Source: Euonymus europaeus (taxonomy: Eukaryota; Streptophyta; Magnoliopsida; Celastrales; Celastraceae). From it: a stretch of DNA of 64,000 nucleotides. The DNA lies in contig OY756957.1 in assembly GCA_963580455.1 (NCBI GenBank), positions 27,248,501-27,312,500 of the forward strand, written 5' to 3'. Positions within the stretch are counted from its first letter, which is position 1, and each line of letters starts with the position of its first letter. Below are positions 13,301 to 26,109 of this stretch, one piece after another. The notes under the pieces were generated by a model. That model saw only the letters and a program-made list of their open reading frames with translations, was not told where the DNA came from and made no database searches. A program made the translations under genes and the position numbers.

Positions 13301-16300
13301 CATCCAAGGCCAGATGCGTCTTTTAGGAACAAATTGATTCCCCAACCTCTGGGTTCTAGCAGAAATCATTAGATGCCAGTTGCTGGATGGCTTTACAGAA
13401 AAGGTTAACCATACCATTGAATCAGGGTATTTTGGGATATAATCAGTCTGGTTGCGTAATGTATTCTTTAAATGAATGAAAAACTCTCACCGGCTTTTAT
13501 CTTTTTTGCCATCTTTGTGGTTGGAGACCAGATATGAACATCAAACAACCTGCCGTATGATTTTTCTTCGAATGGTCTCTCAGCAAATCAATCTTCAATT
13601 CCTCCTAATACTACCAAGTCAAAAAAAAAATTCCTAAGGAAAAGAATCCTATGCTATCTCCCACACACCATTGACACAAGATTTGGATTTGCATGGGATG
13701 GTCCCATGTATTCAGCTGGGGTTAGGTTGCTTCAGTGTCATGGGTCTTTACTAGTGGAATTACGTGGTTGGGCTGGTTAAGGAATCTCTCTATTTTCTCT
13801 CTATATACGACTAACCTTCATATCATAAATACAAAGAAACAGTCATACCATTATATTGTTTGCCTTTTCCATAGTAATAAAAGTTATCTTTCACATTAAA
13901 TGAATATAAAATGATATCTTCTTTTAAAGAGGTCCCACATCGTGATGGACTTTGCGACATTGTCAATTCAGTGGAATGCCTTGACAATACCACTAAAGAC
14001 CATTTGACAAGAAGCTGATAATCATCAAAGATGAAATACGAGTACAAAACGATTATGATGATAACAACAATAACAAAAACAAAAGGATTGCAAGAGATGA
14101 GAAAATGAAAACCAAAAAGAGGCTTACCTCTTTGTTCCCTTTCCAAGACCAAGTTGATTACATAGTGCAGCAACAAGCTTTTCATCAGCATTGCTGTAAA
14201 AAATTGAATAGAAGCCAAGAAAGATAATCACAGTAGAAAACATAATGAGCATTATTTTATTCTGCGCCATCTGCTATTTATTAGAAAACTTAAAGAACTG
14301 GTGCATACCTTCTCATATTCATCATCAAGCCGACTAAGGGTTGGGACGAACGCGCAAGCACAGCCCCCGTTCCTACCATTTATGAAATGTATCATGAAAT
14401 AATTGTGAAAATCAAGAGAAACAAACAAGCAAGAAGTAGCTGATATATTGCAAACCAGGATGACACCATGAAACTGCAGGCAACCGACACCTTGCACGAA
14501 AACTAGAAGCCTGGAGCACTTCTTCGTCACTAACATAAAAAGCCACATAAAGTTATTACTTTCCTCGTTAAAGCAAGGAAGAGGGAGAACTCACGAAGAA
14601 ATAGTGAGGGATTTAATATATTATTTTCTTTTGTGCCTTTTCTTTCTTTCAATTCTTTTATTGCAGAAAACGATTACCTGATGCATTTTGGAAAAATCAA
14701 GGCAAATGGATAGCTCTCACACATGGTATAGTCGGAATTTATGTTGCTGATTCTCCATAACTCGTTAGATAGTGTAAAGGAGCCATCTTCAATCATACTT
14801 ATTGATGCATTATGGGACCTTTTCCCAAGAAGTCGAAAATACTCATTCAGCAACCGCACCTTTGGGTTAACATCACTCAACTTGGAAGGTCCAGAAGAAA
14901 ATGCATAGAGATCCCAGAGTCTTGCTGGCCTTGTGCATCTTAGTAATGCATCATATATTGCACGTCTCTGCAAGATTAAAAAATTTATCATTTTTTAATG
15001 GAAACAAATTTTGACATAGTATTCCTCCATATGATATAAATGGAAAACACCACCAGCATATCATTCCCCTTCCAGCGGTCTCCCTCCGTTCTCCCCCTTC
15101 AAAGATATAAAATGCGGTACTGCCTCCATCTCTCAATAATTGTCTCACTTTTATTTTATTTTTTCCATCTCAAAAATTATTTCCATGTTACCAAATGTCA
15201 TAGCATTAAATTGATTATGTTCCATGATTTTGCCCAAACCAAAAAAAAAATCTTTAACTTGGTCTTCACCACTCAGAAATGCAGAAGTACATGACGGCAA
15301 ACATTAATTTACACTTTTCATTCCCATTTCCCAGAACTCTATTATGCATCAAATGTGCCTCCTGCACTGGGAGTCTAGGACCAACTGATGGAGAGCAGCA
15401 GCATATTGACATTTGTTACTTACCAATATGAGAAATTATGTTTTGATCAGTTGATCATCAAAAAAATTCATTTATAGAAAAGATCTCCGACCTAAGCATC
15501 AAGGGGGAAAGCTAGTGTGTCCACTCGAATATCATTAAGTGCCATATTTTCTCAAATGGCTCATTTTCGCAAGACCAGCTAAACTATATATGAAGCACAT
15601 TAACCATCCATCTTATAGGCTGAAAAATGACTTGCCCCTTCAAAGACCGATATCTACGCAACCCCAACAACGGGGGAAGGGAATATGAACCCTTTAAACT
15701 ATGTCGAGAAAAGAAGTATCGCAAGAAAATAGCGACCTTCTTTGTTCGAGCAAGGAAACCGAAGACGATAATTCTCATGTCTTTGCCTGCAAAATATAAG
15801 AACCATCACCCCAGTTTCATCAGTATCTTAGGCAAGAAGGATCAGTTAACCATTCAACAAGCAATTGACAATTTATAGAGTATTCATTATTCAAACCTTT
15901 TTTGAGAAGCAAAGAAATGCATTATATTAATAGAAAGACGCAAAGGAGCTTTATCTACTTGAAATGAACTCTACAACACTAAACAATAAATGTTCATCCA
16001 CGTTGCAACAACCACTAAAACAAGTATAGAATCTATAAAGCGAAATACCCTTTTGCTCCTCTGCTTCCATTCAATACGGAAAAAAATGGCTAGAAAGAAA
16101 TCCAGCTTCAATTAGCAATTCATGGAGCCAACATGTTTGATTCAGAGAGAATCTCTCATAGGGCAATAAAAAAAAAGCCCAAGTCATTGAAGGCAATATC
16201 TTCGAACAGATTAACTTCTTACAAGCAACTCACTTTCGTGCAGCTGTCACTTGCAAAGGCTTTTTAGTAATAAGGGTTATCAGTGCAACTGGAACTGTTA

Positions 16301-19300
16301 ATGAGACATCAGGGAGATACCTTTATGGGGAGCTAGCAGCAGCAAATAGAGGTGGTGGCTGTCATTTGGAGAGGTATAGAGGAGTTGATAGGCAGCAATT
16401 TCGGCGTCTTCTTAGCACATTGGATAGAGTATGGTTTAGAAATAGGCATTCTTGGGTAGTTATGGGCCAGAGGAAGGTCAAGTCAAGAGTCGGTTCTGCT
16501 CTGATTTGTCTAATAAAATGCCAAAATGGGTTGGACCTTGAATGTGGGGTGGATTGTATACAGTGCTCTATTGGCAGGCAAGGAGCAGGAAAAAGTCTGA
16601 GAATGTTGCATAGGGGGTTTTTTAAGAACATTTAAATGTGGCTTCCAATTTCTGTCTCATGAGTCATGAGACGGCAGTACACTACTATACTTGGTATAAT
16701 GTCTCTGAAAGCCCTCATTTAAACAGAATTTTAAAAAAAAAATCTTATTTAGGGGACTGGGAATATTTTTCCCCATATTGTGCAAACACTTCTAATATGC
16801 TTCGGAACATCCTATTGACCTTGATGTGGAGGACACGACATGTGGACCAAGTACCAACACTTTTTTTAAGAAATGTTGTTCTCTGACCAAAAAATATAAG
16901 TCACTCACTCCACCAATCAGATGGAACCACATTACTCCTGAAAGAGCTCAAGAACAGAGTAAATAGCACATGGTGCAACGTGTATATATCAACATATATA
17001 TGTGTGTGTGTGTGTGTGTGTGTCTTGAAGATAATCCTTATAGCTACAAGAAACCCTTAGATCAAAAACGCTATACCATCTAAGAGTATAACAGCCATTT
17101 TTACACATGACACACAGATAATTGCAAATGCGTAGAAAAAATGTGTATAAAGCATACCAACAATCTGGAGAAGTCGTCGCGAAGAAGCCTTATCTGATTG
17201 ACGAGGAAACGATTGATTCTTTACAACCTACAAGCACTTCAAGCTCAAGTATCCAAAAAGAAGATAATAAAGATGCATGAAAAAAATAAAATCAAACAAC
17301 AAAACAACCACACTCCAAAAAATTATTAGATTCATCATTTATGGAGACACAAAATGATTTACAAGGGAAAATCAAAAGAAACCTGAAACTCAACCTATCA
17401 AGTCTCTAATGGTCCATTAACATAAGCAGAACAGACTTGCTTCAACTTCTGAGCATTATTGACTGGATGTCACGAGCTAGAACTTATTACTTATGTGTAA
17501 AAGAGAAAATGTGTAGAAATTACAATGAAGAAGATGCAAATCTGGAGAATTCTTGCATTATTCAAGGATTGTTTTGAATATAAAAGAAAGGGAAGCATAC
17601 AAGGAAGATGCCATCGGTGGACCAAGCAAAGTAGCCAAGCGACAAAATTGTGGGAAATTCAGAATCACATAGAATAATGATTTTATGCATACATGGCAAA
17701 AAAAAAGACAACTACTCAGTGCAATTTTTTCCACCAATAGAGATATCTTAGGGCATTCCACATATGCCAAATTAACATTAAAAAATCAAATTGATATCCA
17801 TGATATCAATGCCCAAAGTCATTGAGAACTTGAAAATAAACTTATCTATCAGGATCAGGATTCAGGAACCATATTGATTTTTCAGTATCTAACAAAAACA
17901 TATTACACATTAACAGGCATAACAAATAAAAAAATTCAACATAACGAAAAGGAAGAAGCCTACCATTTTGCTGAATTTCTCAATTGTTGCCAATGGTATT
18001 GAACCAAGTGCAATAATATTTCTAGTTCTCTCGCTCTTCATAAATACAAAAAGAAAATTTAAAAATTATACAAGGAATAACAACAAAACGATAGAAATTA
18101 TAGAGTAAATGAATATTCATTAATCTATTCATTTCATTATCCCTACTGACACAAACATGTATATGGTCAAATGCAAATGTGCAAACTAAAATATGAGCGA
18201 AAGCATGCACAAACTGATGGAACCAGAATCCCACAAACAGAAGATGAAATTTGCAGTAGCAACGATGAAGATGTACCGGGTGCAAAAGGTGTGGCAAAGT
18301 CACAAAGCCACCTACCAGATACATTCAGTTATCTTATCATCGTTCAGCCATAAAAGCACTATCTTACTGATCCTTTGACAAACTATAATAGGCAGAGACA
18401 AACTATTAAGGTGAGGAAGGCAAATATGGGACAGGCAAGAGAGAGAGAGTTTCTGTCAAGGACAAGGGAACCTATAAAATCATCCTATATTTCACAAAGG
18501 CTCCACCTTGGTAACTTCATTCAAGTAAAATATTAATGCAAAAACATAAAATGTGCAAAATAAAATGCATCCATCCATCAGTTCATGCATACATACATCA
18601 ATGTCTCGCTAAGATCACTGGAAAAGCAACTCAAAGATGCTATCAATGTCAGTCCGATCACACGATTATCAAAGGCAATTATAGGAAAATCATGCATTGA
18701 AGTAATTAAATCTAAGACATGCTATTGAAATTAAATGTTCTTAAAGATGCTGCAATGACTTGAGATAGCCTACAAAAATAAAGAAAATTAAGCACACACT
18801 AAGATAATAGGACTAACTTACCAAAAAAAGAAGACGAAAATTGGTCACATACAATGTACCGGCCTCATCAGTATTAACAAGAACAACACCATATTCCTGA
18901 GAAAACAAACTCAAATAAAATTATATATAGATTTTCAGAATTTACTGTATCATAATCGTTGGATAAATAAGATCAGTTGTGTTAGCACAGTGTCCAATGG
19001 GTTGCACTAATTCTAACCCAAATAGAGCACAGCAAACACTTTTAAAGAAGAAAGAGACATTACTCATTTGGAATCTTAAATGCAAGTGGCTCTTTGCAGC
19101 ATCCCTTTAGTCTGTTCAATATTTAAATGTACATGAAAGATCGGAAATATTTTTATTTTTTACCATTGTTCATTTTTTTTTCAGACGAATAACGTGGTTT
19201 TATTATTAATTTGGAGGGCAGGAGAATCGAACCTTGGCACCCCATACAAATAGTAAGGAGCAGGTCACCGCTAGGCCACAAGATAAATACAGCCTCCTAG

Positions 19301-19952
19301 CGAAATAGTTAAATTGCCCTTTATTCAAACAAATCAGGAGTTGACATGATACGGCAAATCATTACAAGATTTGGCATCACCAGCAGAGGCAAAGAAAATT
19401 TAAACTTTTTGCCTTTGATTCTATTACTAATTTTGGTTCCTAAGGAGGACCAGGCATTCCCTGGGAGTACATGGAAAAAAAGCTTTCTTTATTTTTTCCC
19501 CTCCAAACCTCCCTGCGACAGTTCTTTCCTTCGTTTTCTTTTCTCTCCCGTTCTCTCCAAGCCCAACAACACAATGGTAAGATTAAAAACTTCCTCCCAT
19601 TCCCTAATTGAAGTCACAAAGTGGAAAATGATTCTTTCTCAATCTATTGATATTTTGTGTAAAAGGAATAACAATAACCAGAATATTACCTCTGCCACAA
19701 CCCGCTCCGCTTCAAGCAAGAACTCCAAGTTCACATGCGTAACAGGCACCGGAACCGGCTGCAATCCAACACAATTTGATGAAGATCATCAAGAACCCTA
19801 AAAAAATCAACAGAGACATCATTGGAGGGAGGAAAAAGAACCTCAATGGTTGTCCAACCGAAGTCCAAGCTGCCAGTGCCCTCCAACTTCTCGGACTCGG
19901 AATAGTCCCTGAGCGACGTTGATAGACCGTGGCTCGATTTTGGCGCGGCCAT
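4363..19952 (-). CDS. MTM1: Myotubularin-type phosphoinositide 3-phosphatase, 19 exons, complete
   Basis: The product should remove the 3-phosphate of PI3P and PI(3,5)P2 on membranes. Exons in gene order: 19952-19842, 19758-19690, 18896-18822, 18035-17964, 17227-17158, 15786-15737, 14967-14678, 14529-14456, 14372-14309, 14193-14128, 12787-12688, 12584-12471, 11508-11339, 9101-9017, 8626-8405, 7335-7276, 7102-7038, 5464-5185, 4872-4363. All phases fit, giving 848 residues, close to Arabidopsis MTM1/MTM2. The start is the first ATG ([18 protein letters not shown]). A PH-GRAM-like region at about 50-160 ([17 protein letters not shown]) is followed by the phosphatase domain. The CX5R loop CSDGWDR is at residues 441-447, and its Cys codon is the last full codon of exon 13. 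A charged helical C-terminal region (about 660-740) may be a coiled coil. Family membership is sure; MTM1 versus MTM2 is not. Confidence 0.95.
10314..10365. repeat. GC-rich repeat fragment in myotubularin intron 13, related to the element at 39299-39565
   Basis: Inside a 2.2 kb AT-rich intron (9102-11338) lies a short GC-rich patch with the ordered blocks GGGGGT, AGTGCC, TCG and CTACGTCTC. The same blocks in the same order occur at 39517-39546, near the right end of a transposon-like element. I infer a fragment of the same repeat family. The rest of the intron shows nothing recognisable. Confidence 0.4.
16290..16640 (+). other. Open, GC-richer segment in myotubularin intron 5, antisense to the host gene
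   Basis: Intron 5 (15787-17157) contains a segment open on the plus strand at least from 16366 to 16635 and nearly open on the minus strand too. It is richer in G and C than its surroundings. The plus frame encodes a basic peptide containing [15 protein letters not shown] and a Cys-rich part ([11 protein letters not shown]). This looks like an inserted fragment of another gene or of a retroelement rather than intron sequence. I cannot name the source, and no splice signals connect it to the phosphatase. Confidence 0.3.
17001..17023. repeat. (TG)n microsatellite in myotubularin intron 5
   Basis: About eleven TG units follow a short AT tract inside intron 5. This is a likely length-variable marker with no coding effect. 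Confidence 0.95.
19173..19283 (-). mobile_element. tRNA-derived SINE-like element in myotubularin intron 2
   Basis: Read on the minus strand, a Pol III A box (TGGCCTAGCGGTGA, 19278-19265) is followed about 30 bases later by a B box (GGTTCGATTCT, 19233-19223) and then by an A-run (T9 on the plus strand, 19173-19181). This order matches a tRNA-derived plant SINE. The acceptor stem and anticodon arm do not fold as a working tRNA by eye. No clear target-site duplication was seen. The copy has the same orientation as the host gene. Confidence 0.62.
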
Positions 19953-21256
19953 GGGACTATATGATCGGAGACTTTGCTTCGGCGACAATTTTAAGGTGCA
20001 GAGAGCGCAGACCGAACGCTCAAAAGGGCCAATTGTGATCAGGTGTTCGCAGGATGCTCTGTTATCGAAACAGAACAATTTGAAGGTTTGGAGAATTTAT
20101 ATATGGCAGAAAAGAAAATTAAAAAATATATATATTATTATTTCTTAAAACAATTTTTTCATTTTTGCTTTTTTCTCTTAATGAGATATCACACACATAA
20201 ATCTCGCTTGATATCACACACCTTTATCTTCTTATGATCCTATTTGATTTCAGTTTATGTTATGTTTCATTATTTTCTTTCCCTTCCCTTGTATCTCAGG
20301 TCAAGTATATTGTTTCATTCTTCGTGTATGCATACCCTTGAGTATCATTTCTTGGTCTCATACTCCTTCACTTATTCAAGTGTGGAGTATCTTAATATAT
20401 TTTATTCGCATTTTCAAAAAAGTCTCGTATGAGTTACTCGTGGTTGTTAGTATTTTTGTTTTTTGATATTAAAGTCCTGCTTAAGATAAGTGTTGGGAGA
20501 AATTCGTTTCCAAACTCTTACTCAGCGCGAACACTTCAAGATATTCGGATGAGTTCACAAACCTCTTCCAATACCCTTTTTCTCAACCTTTCATTTTGAA
20601 GGATTAGAAGGTGTTCATGTCACATAAACCCTCTCAATCTCTCCTGACTCTTATATATATTAAGCAAAAGTTCATTTTTATGAACTTCTCTCAACCTTTC
20701 CCAACGTATCTCGACTAAATTATTCTCAACACCTCCCAAGCACAACCTAACAAATGTTATGTGACTAAGATTTATAAGGGAAATAAATGTCCTTCGTATT
20801 TTATTTATTTTAACTAATTTTCCTTTGTTGTTCCAACAAAGGCTTTATTGGCTATGGCACCAATGCACCATATATTTGGAGTATGGAAAGCATTTCTTTA
20901 TAATATATAGTAACTTTTGTTCTCCTGCCCACCCTATAATCAGTGTCAAATTACCAATTATGAGTCACCGTCTCACCTATAGATGGAAGCATAAAAATAA
21001 TATTAGGTTGTCTCTTTTATCTTCTCAACTTTGCTAATCATGCAAAAAGGTACTAGAGACAAGAGGTGTCAAAAATTGATCGATGGACATGACACTAATT
21101 GATGGCTCTGTTATTAACATATTGGCCAATAAACTTTAGGACAAGAATTGCAAGTCTATACTTCCTATCTCAAGCTGTCTTTTGTTGACTTGTTGCAAAA
21201 TATTCTCTGAAGTCTAAACCTTGATTATATATCATATTCACATGTACACTATACAA

Positions 21257-21997
21257 TATAGGATGTATTTGGTAAACAATTTTGATAGTAATATATAATA
21301 TAATATGTATGCTGGTTGCTTTATGCTGCTTGAAATGCTGACATATATGTTGTTATAAATGATGTGGGTGTTTGGTTAAATTTTTCAGAGAAAAACATAT
21401 ATGCTGGTATAAATGTTGTGGCTAATTACATGCAGGGGTATTAACACAAATTAATAAAAAATAGATTTATATTTTTAAAAAATAATCTTTACATTTTAAA
21501 TACAACAAATTTTAACATTGTTAATAATATTAAAATTAAAATATTATATATTTTTTATACAACTTTTCTTATTATTAATATTTAACATTTTTTTACATTT
21601 TATAAAAAAATTCTAACATTTCTAATAATATGAAAATATTTATCTATTTTGTATATAATTTATCTAAATTTTATTATTAATGTTCAACATATTTTTACAT
21701 TTTATTAAAATAATTCTAACATTTTGAATAATACGAAAAAAAATTATATTTTGCTATACAACTTCTCTACTTTTTTTATTAATGTTTAACATATGTTTAC
21801 ATTTTATAATAAAATTCTAATTTTTTATAATAATATCAAAATATTTATATATTTTGTTATAACTTTCATGTATAATAGATGGGGGTAAAAATGTTGAATG
21901 CTGAATTGCTGTTTGATTAGGTTAACATTTATCTGGAGCTTATATGTTACATGCTAATATGTATGTTGTTTACAATTGTTTACCAAACACCCTCTAT
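21257..21997. mobile_element. Non-autonomous DNA element with terminal inverted repeats (hAT-like MITE)
   Basis: The left end (from 21257, containing ATTTGGTAAACAATT) and the right end (to 21997, reverse complement containing GTTTGGTAAACAATT) form imperfect inverted repeats of about 25 bp. GTTTGGTAAA-type ends are common in plant hAT-like MITEs. The element is about 740 bp, very AT-rich, has no transposase frame, and holds a tandem array (21475-21865). AT-rich flanks hide any clear target-site duplication. The superfamily is inferred. Confidence 0.65.
21475..21865. repeat. About four diverged tandem copies of a 101-bp AT-rich unit
   Basis: A motif of the type AATGTTTAACATATTTTTAC followed by ATTTTAT...ATTCTAACATTT recurs at about 21577, 21679 and 21780, with a more diverged copy near 21480. 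Spacing is about 101 bases. The array forms the core of the inverted-repeat element. Confidence 0.7.
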
Positions 21998-22379
21998 ATA
22001 CCCTATATTTATATATGAAACACAACCCCCAGACTCTTTTTTTTCCAAAATTTTGTATGCATAGTTTATGAATAAAAAATAATAACCAACTAAAATATAT
22101 AGTCTATATATAACTTTTTTTCATATATAGTTCATTATTTATTACAATTAATGAAAAATTAGATAATTTACAGTAAATATCTCATAATGGCCGGCCTTAT
22201 GTGAATTTCTGACTCCAGCTCTGTGAGTCCAACTCTCAGTCCACTTCACTCGCGGCCAACTCAACCTCCTATCTCAAACTGTTAGTTAAGTCCCAAGGTA
22301 TTAGTGCACGAGTCCATCTCAAGTTCTTCTAACCGAAAACTTTGTTCCTGGCAAACAAGGGCTTGTGTCAACTAATTAG

Positions 22380-22560
22380 GACAAAAGGGCTCAGGGGTAA
22401 AGCAAATGGCTAGAGTTTTGTGTTATTTTGTGTGGTTTGTGCTTTTTTAAAAAAATATTATTTTCTTATGTTATCACGGTATTCCTTCGCCATAAGCGAG
22501 ATTATTAATAAAATTTCGGATGTACCATCCTCTTTTATCAAAAAAAAAGAAAAAATAATC
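22380..22560 (+). mobile_element. Possible retroposon remnant with A-rich tail
   Basis: A stretch containing GGCTCAGGGGTAAAG (A-box-like) at about 22389 is followed by AATAAAATTT and then TTTTATCA plus an A-run at about 22534-22554. The tail resembles the 3' ends of plant LINE/SINE copies. There is no good B box, so the class is uncertain. Confidence 0.3.
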
Positions 22561-23008
22561 CAACATGAGAAAAGTTGAGTTCTTTTAGAAGAACAAAGCC
22601 ATAACAGCCTTGGGCCCAAGTTAGTATATGTTTTTTCCTTCTCAGGTTTCCATTAACTCATATAAAGAAAATGAATCACTAGTTCCATTCGTTAATAAAA
22701 AAAAATTATAGTGCAAATGTTTTAGATATTTGTTTAGATTTTGAATCTTTTTTTATGTAAAAAAATTAAATAAGAAATGTGAGAAAAAGGAGTAGATTAT
22801 AATATTTATTCTATATATAGTTTTAATAAAACCAAACAGTATATATATGTATATATGAGCTATAAAAAAATATTAAAAATGCTATTTATATGAAAGGGAG
22901 AGAGGGAAGATCTGTTCTTCCGGGTTACAGAATGAATCCATGAAGCCAATTAAGCTGGAATTACGAATTAAGTACATACCCTAAAACTGTTTTTTGTTTC
23001 TTCAAAAC

Positions 23009-23016
23009 TATAAATA
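23009..23016 (+). promoter_or_regulatory. TATA box of the GDSL gene
   Basis: TATAAATA lies 57 bases before the ATG at 23073, which would put transcription start near 23040 and give a short 5' UTR. Confidence 0.65.
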
Positions 23017-23072
23017 AATGCATATTCTATCATTGAAACAAGATACCAACAACAATCTCTCCTTCAATAGCA

Positions 23073-24460
23073 ATGGAACTCATTGTCTTGTTCTTTCTCT
23101 TCTCCTCCTTGTTCAATATTCATAGTACAGGTCTTTATCTGATATTCAGTTACAGTTAATTTTCATTTTTTCCTCTTCTTACGTTAATAATTTATCAATG
23201 CAGAAGCTTCTGGTGTGAAAAAACTGTTTGTCTTTGGAGACTCGTTTGTTGATACCGGCAACTTCAAGAATAACGATGGCGGATGGTTGGAACCATATGG
23301 GATTACATTTCCTGGAAAACCGTTCGGGCGATTCTCCAATGGTCGAGTCTTGACTGATTACATAGGTGCATATATAGTTATTCCTCCTCATATTAATATG
23401 TAGACGATTAAGATTCAACTCCGCTATATATAATTTTTTTTTGTCCACGCCAGCCTCCTTCTTCGGCCTAAAATCTCCGGTTGCATTCAACGGGAGAACA
23501 AGAGCAGAGAAATCGGAACTGGAACATGGGATGAACTTTGCATGTGGAGGGAGTGGTGTCTTTAACACTTACGATCCAGCATTTCCAAACATGACAGTCC
23601 AAATTGATCATTTTCAACAGATTCTCGAACAGAAGTTGTACATGAAAAATAACCTTAAGAAATCTGTTGCCCTAGTAACTGTCGGAGTCAACGACTATGT
23701 TGCAAAAGGAAACAACTTTCAGGTGAGTTGTAAACCCTAATTCTAGTATATAGGGTTATGGTATCTAGAGAACACGTTATTCGTTGATCGTTGATGTGGT
23801 GTTTCAGAACTAATAGAGTATGTTTTTGCGATTGAATGCCATAATTAATGTGCGTAGGATTTGGAAGCCTTCACCTTGTCGTTGATCGACCAACTTATCG
23901 TTGATGTCAAGAGGATTCATGAATTAGGAGTAGCCAAAATTGCCTTGACAACAATATATCCTTTAGGATGTGCACCATCAAATACGGTAACATTTGGATA
24001 TGAGAGGTGCAATAAAACCTTGAACGAGATCATCAAGTTCTACAATCGGAAATTGAAGAGAGCAATGCACAAATTAAACAATGAGATTAAACACTCTCCG
24101 GTCGTAATTATCGATCTCAACAAGGCTGTGATGTCGATATTGAAACGACCTACAGGTACTCTTTTTTTTTTTGAAAAAGGGTATAAGTCCAACAATCCAT
24201 TCTTATAATTAATTTTTTTTTAAGTTTTTCTTTGTACATATTTTACAGAGAAGTTGAAGTTCAATCCATTGAAACCATGCTGTGAAGGTATTACAAGTGG
24301 GTATTTGTGTGGAGCAGTAGACAAAAATGGGACAAAGATGTACAAAGTATGTGAAAACCCAGAATTATCAATATTTTGGGATTTCGTGCATCCTTCCCAG
24401 AATGGGTGGCATCTTATTTGTTCTATTATAGAATCTTCTTTGTACCGATTGTATATATAG
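23073..24460 (+). CDS. GDSL esterase/lipase, five exons, secreted
   Basis: Exons 23073-23130, 23204-23365, 23454-23722, 23858-24155 and 24249-24460 join in consistent phases to 332 residues. A hydrophobic signal peptide (about 1-18) precedes block I FVFGDSFVDTGN with the nucleophile Ser33. Block II (NFACGGSG, from Asn101), block III (GVNDY, Gly151/Asn153) and the C-terminal Asp307 and His310 in DFVHPSQNGWH complete the catalytic set of this SGNH hydrolase family. The pattern PYGITFPGKP and GRFSNGRVLTDY is typical of the subgroup of Arabidopsis At5g03610. The protein is slightly shorter than many family members but lacks no block. It likely hydrolyses ester bonds of lipids or cell-wall esters outside the plasma membrane; the substrate cannot be told. 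Confidence 0.92.
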
Positions 24461-24937
24461 GTAATGTTGTTTTGATTTTGAATGTATACTCATTAGTGTC
24501 AAATTCTTTGAATGAATTATATAATAAAATTGACTGCAATCTAATTCATTGATTATTACTCTGTTGAAATATTGAATTAATATAGTGTAAAGTGATTAAT
24601 TTTTGTTAAAGTGATTAATTTTTGAAAAATCTAACAAGAAAATTAGGAGTGGAACCTCAAATATCTATATCATGTAGTCAAAAATATATATTCAAGTGGA
24701 CTAGATTTAGGGTTTAGATAATTCGTCGTCAAAGTTTATCAACAAACTCAATTATGAAGGTTAAAAGAACATATTTCACTGGTATAAATAAATTTTATAA
24801 GCTAACTTGATATTTTGGTTTGGTGGGGCAATGATAGGGGCATATAAATTGATGTTTCATTAACCATGGCTTTCAAACCCTAAGCAATTGTGGGAAAGAG
24901 ATGTTATAGTACTATGAAGTATGAAGCTTCTGTGAAC

Positions 24938-24962
24938 TATATATATATATATATATATATAT
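24938..24962. repeat. (AT)n microsatellite
   Basis: About twelve uninterrupted AT units in intergenic DNA. Confidence 0.95.
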
Positions 24963-25734
24963 GATGCCTTATTACTTCTCTTTCAAAAAATTCTGCATGC
25001 ACCAATACATTCCTTCTTAATCATTTTTATTTGTTATTTGAGGAGATAAAGACACTACACCATTTTATACTTAACCACCAAGGTTGACCACAAATTCTCC
25101 TATCCAACTACATACATAACACACAAAGAAATATATTATTTGGGTGTATATATATATAGTGATGACACTAAATCATGTAAATTAGGTTTCTAATAATTAA
25201 GTACTATATGGTAGTTCCTGTTTTTTTATGGAAAATATTGATATGATTTGGTTTTCCTAATGTTTTTTTCCCTTCATAATTGACTCATTATGTTCATAAT
25301 AATAACTATATCTAATATTCTTGTTTTATATGCATTCATTCATGTCATGGCTTCTATATAATAAGGCCATGTATTTTTTTTGTACATGATTTCTAGACCC
25401 ACCAGCCCTAACTCTTCAAATAGGAGTGACACATAATTCATTTTATTCTTTATTACCACATTCATATTACATTTATAAAATATAATTTTTATTTCTCTCA
25501 TACTTAGAATTTTTTTTAAGTAAAATCATTATTGAAAGAGATAGTCAAACTAGTTTTAGCAAGTCATTTTCTCTGGGAATGAACATTTAATTAGAGTATG
25601 GTGCGGACCTCTCATCTGCAACAAAATATGAAGACTTCCACTATACATTGCCAATTTTGGGTCCACTGTCATTTTCTTTTTGACCAGTTTTTGCTTAAAA
25701 TTTTCCATATTTGTGTATAGATAGATACCTATAT

Positions 25735-25745
25735 ATATATATAAA
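25735..25745 (+). promoter_or_regulatory. Probable TATA box of the CSLA gene
   Basis: A TATATATATAAA-type sequence is followed within 30 bases by a CT-rich patch, the usual plant core-promoter arrangement. It would give a 5' UTR of about 330 bases before the ATG at 26110. AT-rich surroundings make chance matches likely. Confidence 0.4.
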
Positions 25746-26109
25746 CTACACTGTTATTATTGCACCTTCTCCTCTCTCCCTCCCTCTATCCTTTTCACTT
25801 AGTGTGTGTACACATTTTGCCTTGTTGTTTGCTCTTCCTCTGTTTTTTGTGATCATAATATAGGGAAGTGGGTCTGCTTCTGTAACCACAATAGAGGATT
25901 TGAATCAATTCTCTCTGACACAAATCCAGCTAAGCTAGCTCACATTGCCTAAACGTGACTCACAAGCAAAAATCACTGATTTTTTTGTTTGTGTGGAACC
26001 ACATTAAAGAATTCTTGCTCTTTTCGCAAAACCCACAACTTCTTTAAAAACCAAACCCACATGGTGTTTTCTTTCATCTCTCATAATTCCCAACTATTCC
26101 TCTTCAACA

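Larger units (their letters stand above)
19953..23072. other. Intergenic region between the divergent myotubularin and GDSL genes
   Basis: This 3.1 kb separates two divergent start codons and should contain both promoters. Beyond the inverted-repeat element (21257-21997) and a retroposon-like tail (about 22380-22555) it is AT-rich, with no frame resembling a gene. Short open frames at 20043-20466 are low-complexity and hydrophobic. Confidence 0.55.
24461..26109. other. Intergenic region: GDSL 3' end and CSLA promoter
   Basis: AT-rich sequence with no gene-like frame. It contains an (AT)n microsatellite and, near the right end, a TATA-like run followed by pyrimidine-rich sequence (about 25763-25800) that probably marks the CSLA core promoter. 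Confidence 0.5.

Noticed and set aside
19223..19278. Possible tRNA gene because of A and B boxes
   Set aside because: No proper acceptor stem or anticodon arm by eye, and an A-run follows; a SINE-like element is the better explanation.
19346..19801. 151-residue plus-strand frame near the myotubularin start
   Set aside because: It runs antisense through intron 2, exon 2 and intron 1 of the phosphatase gene, and its composition is low-complexity.
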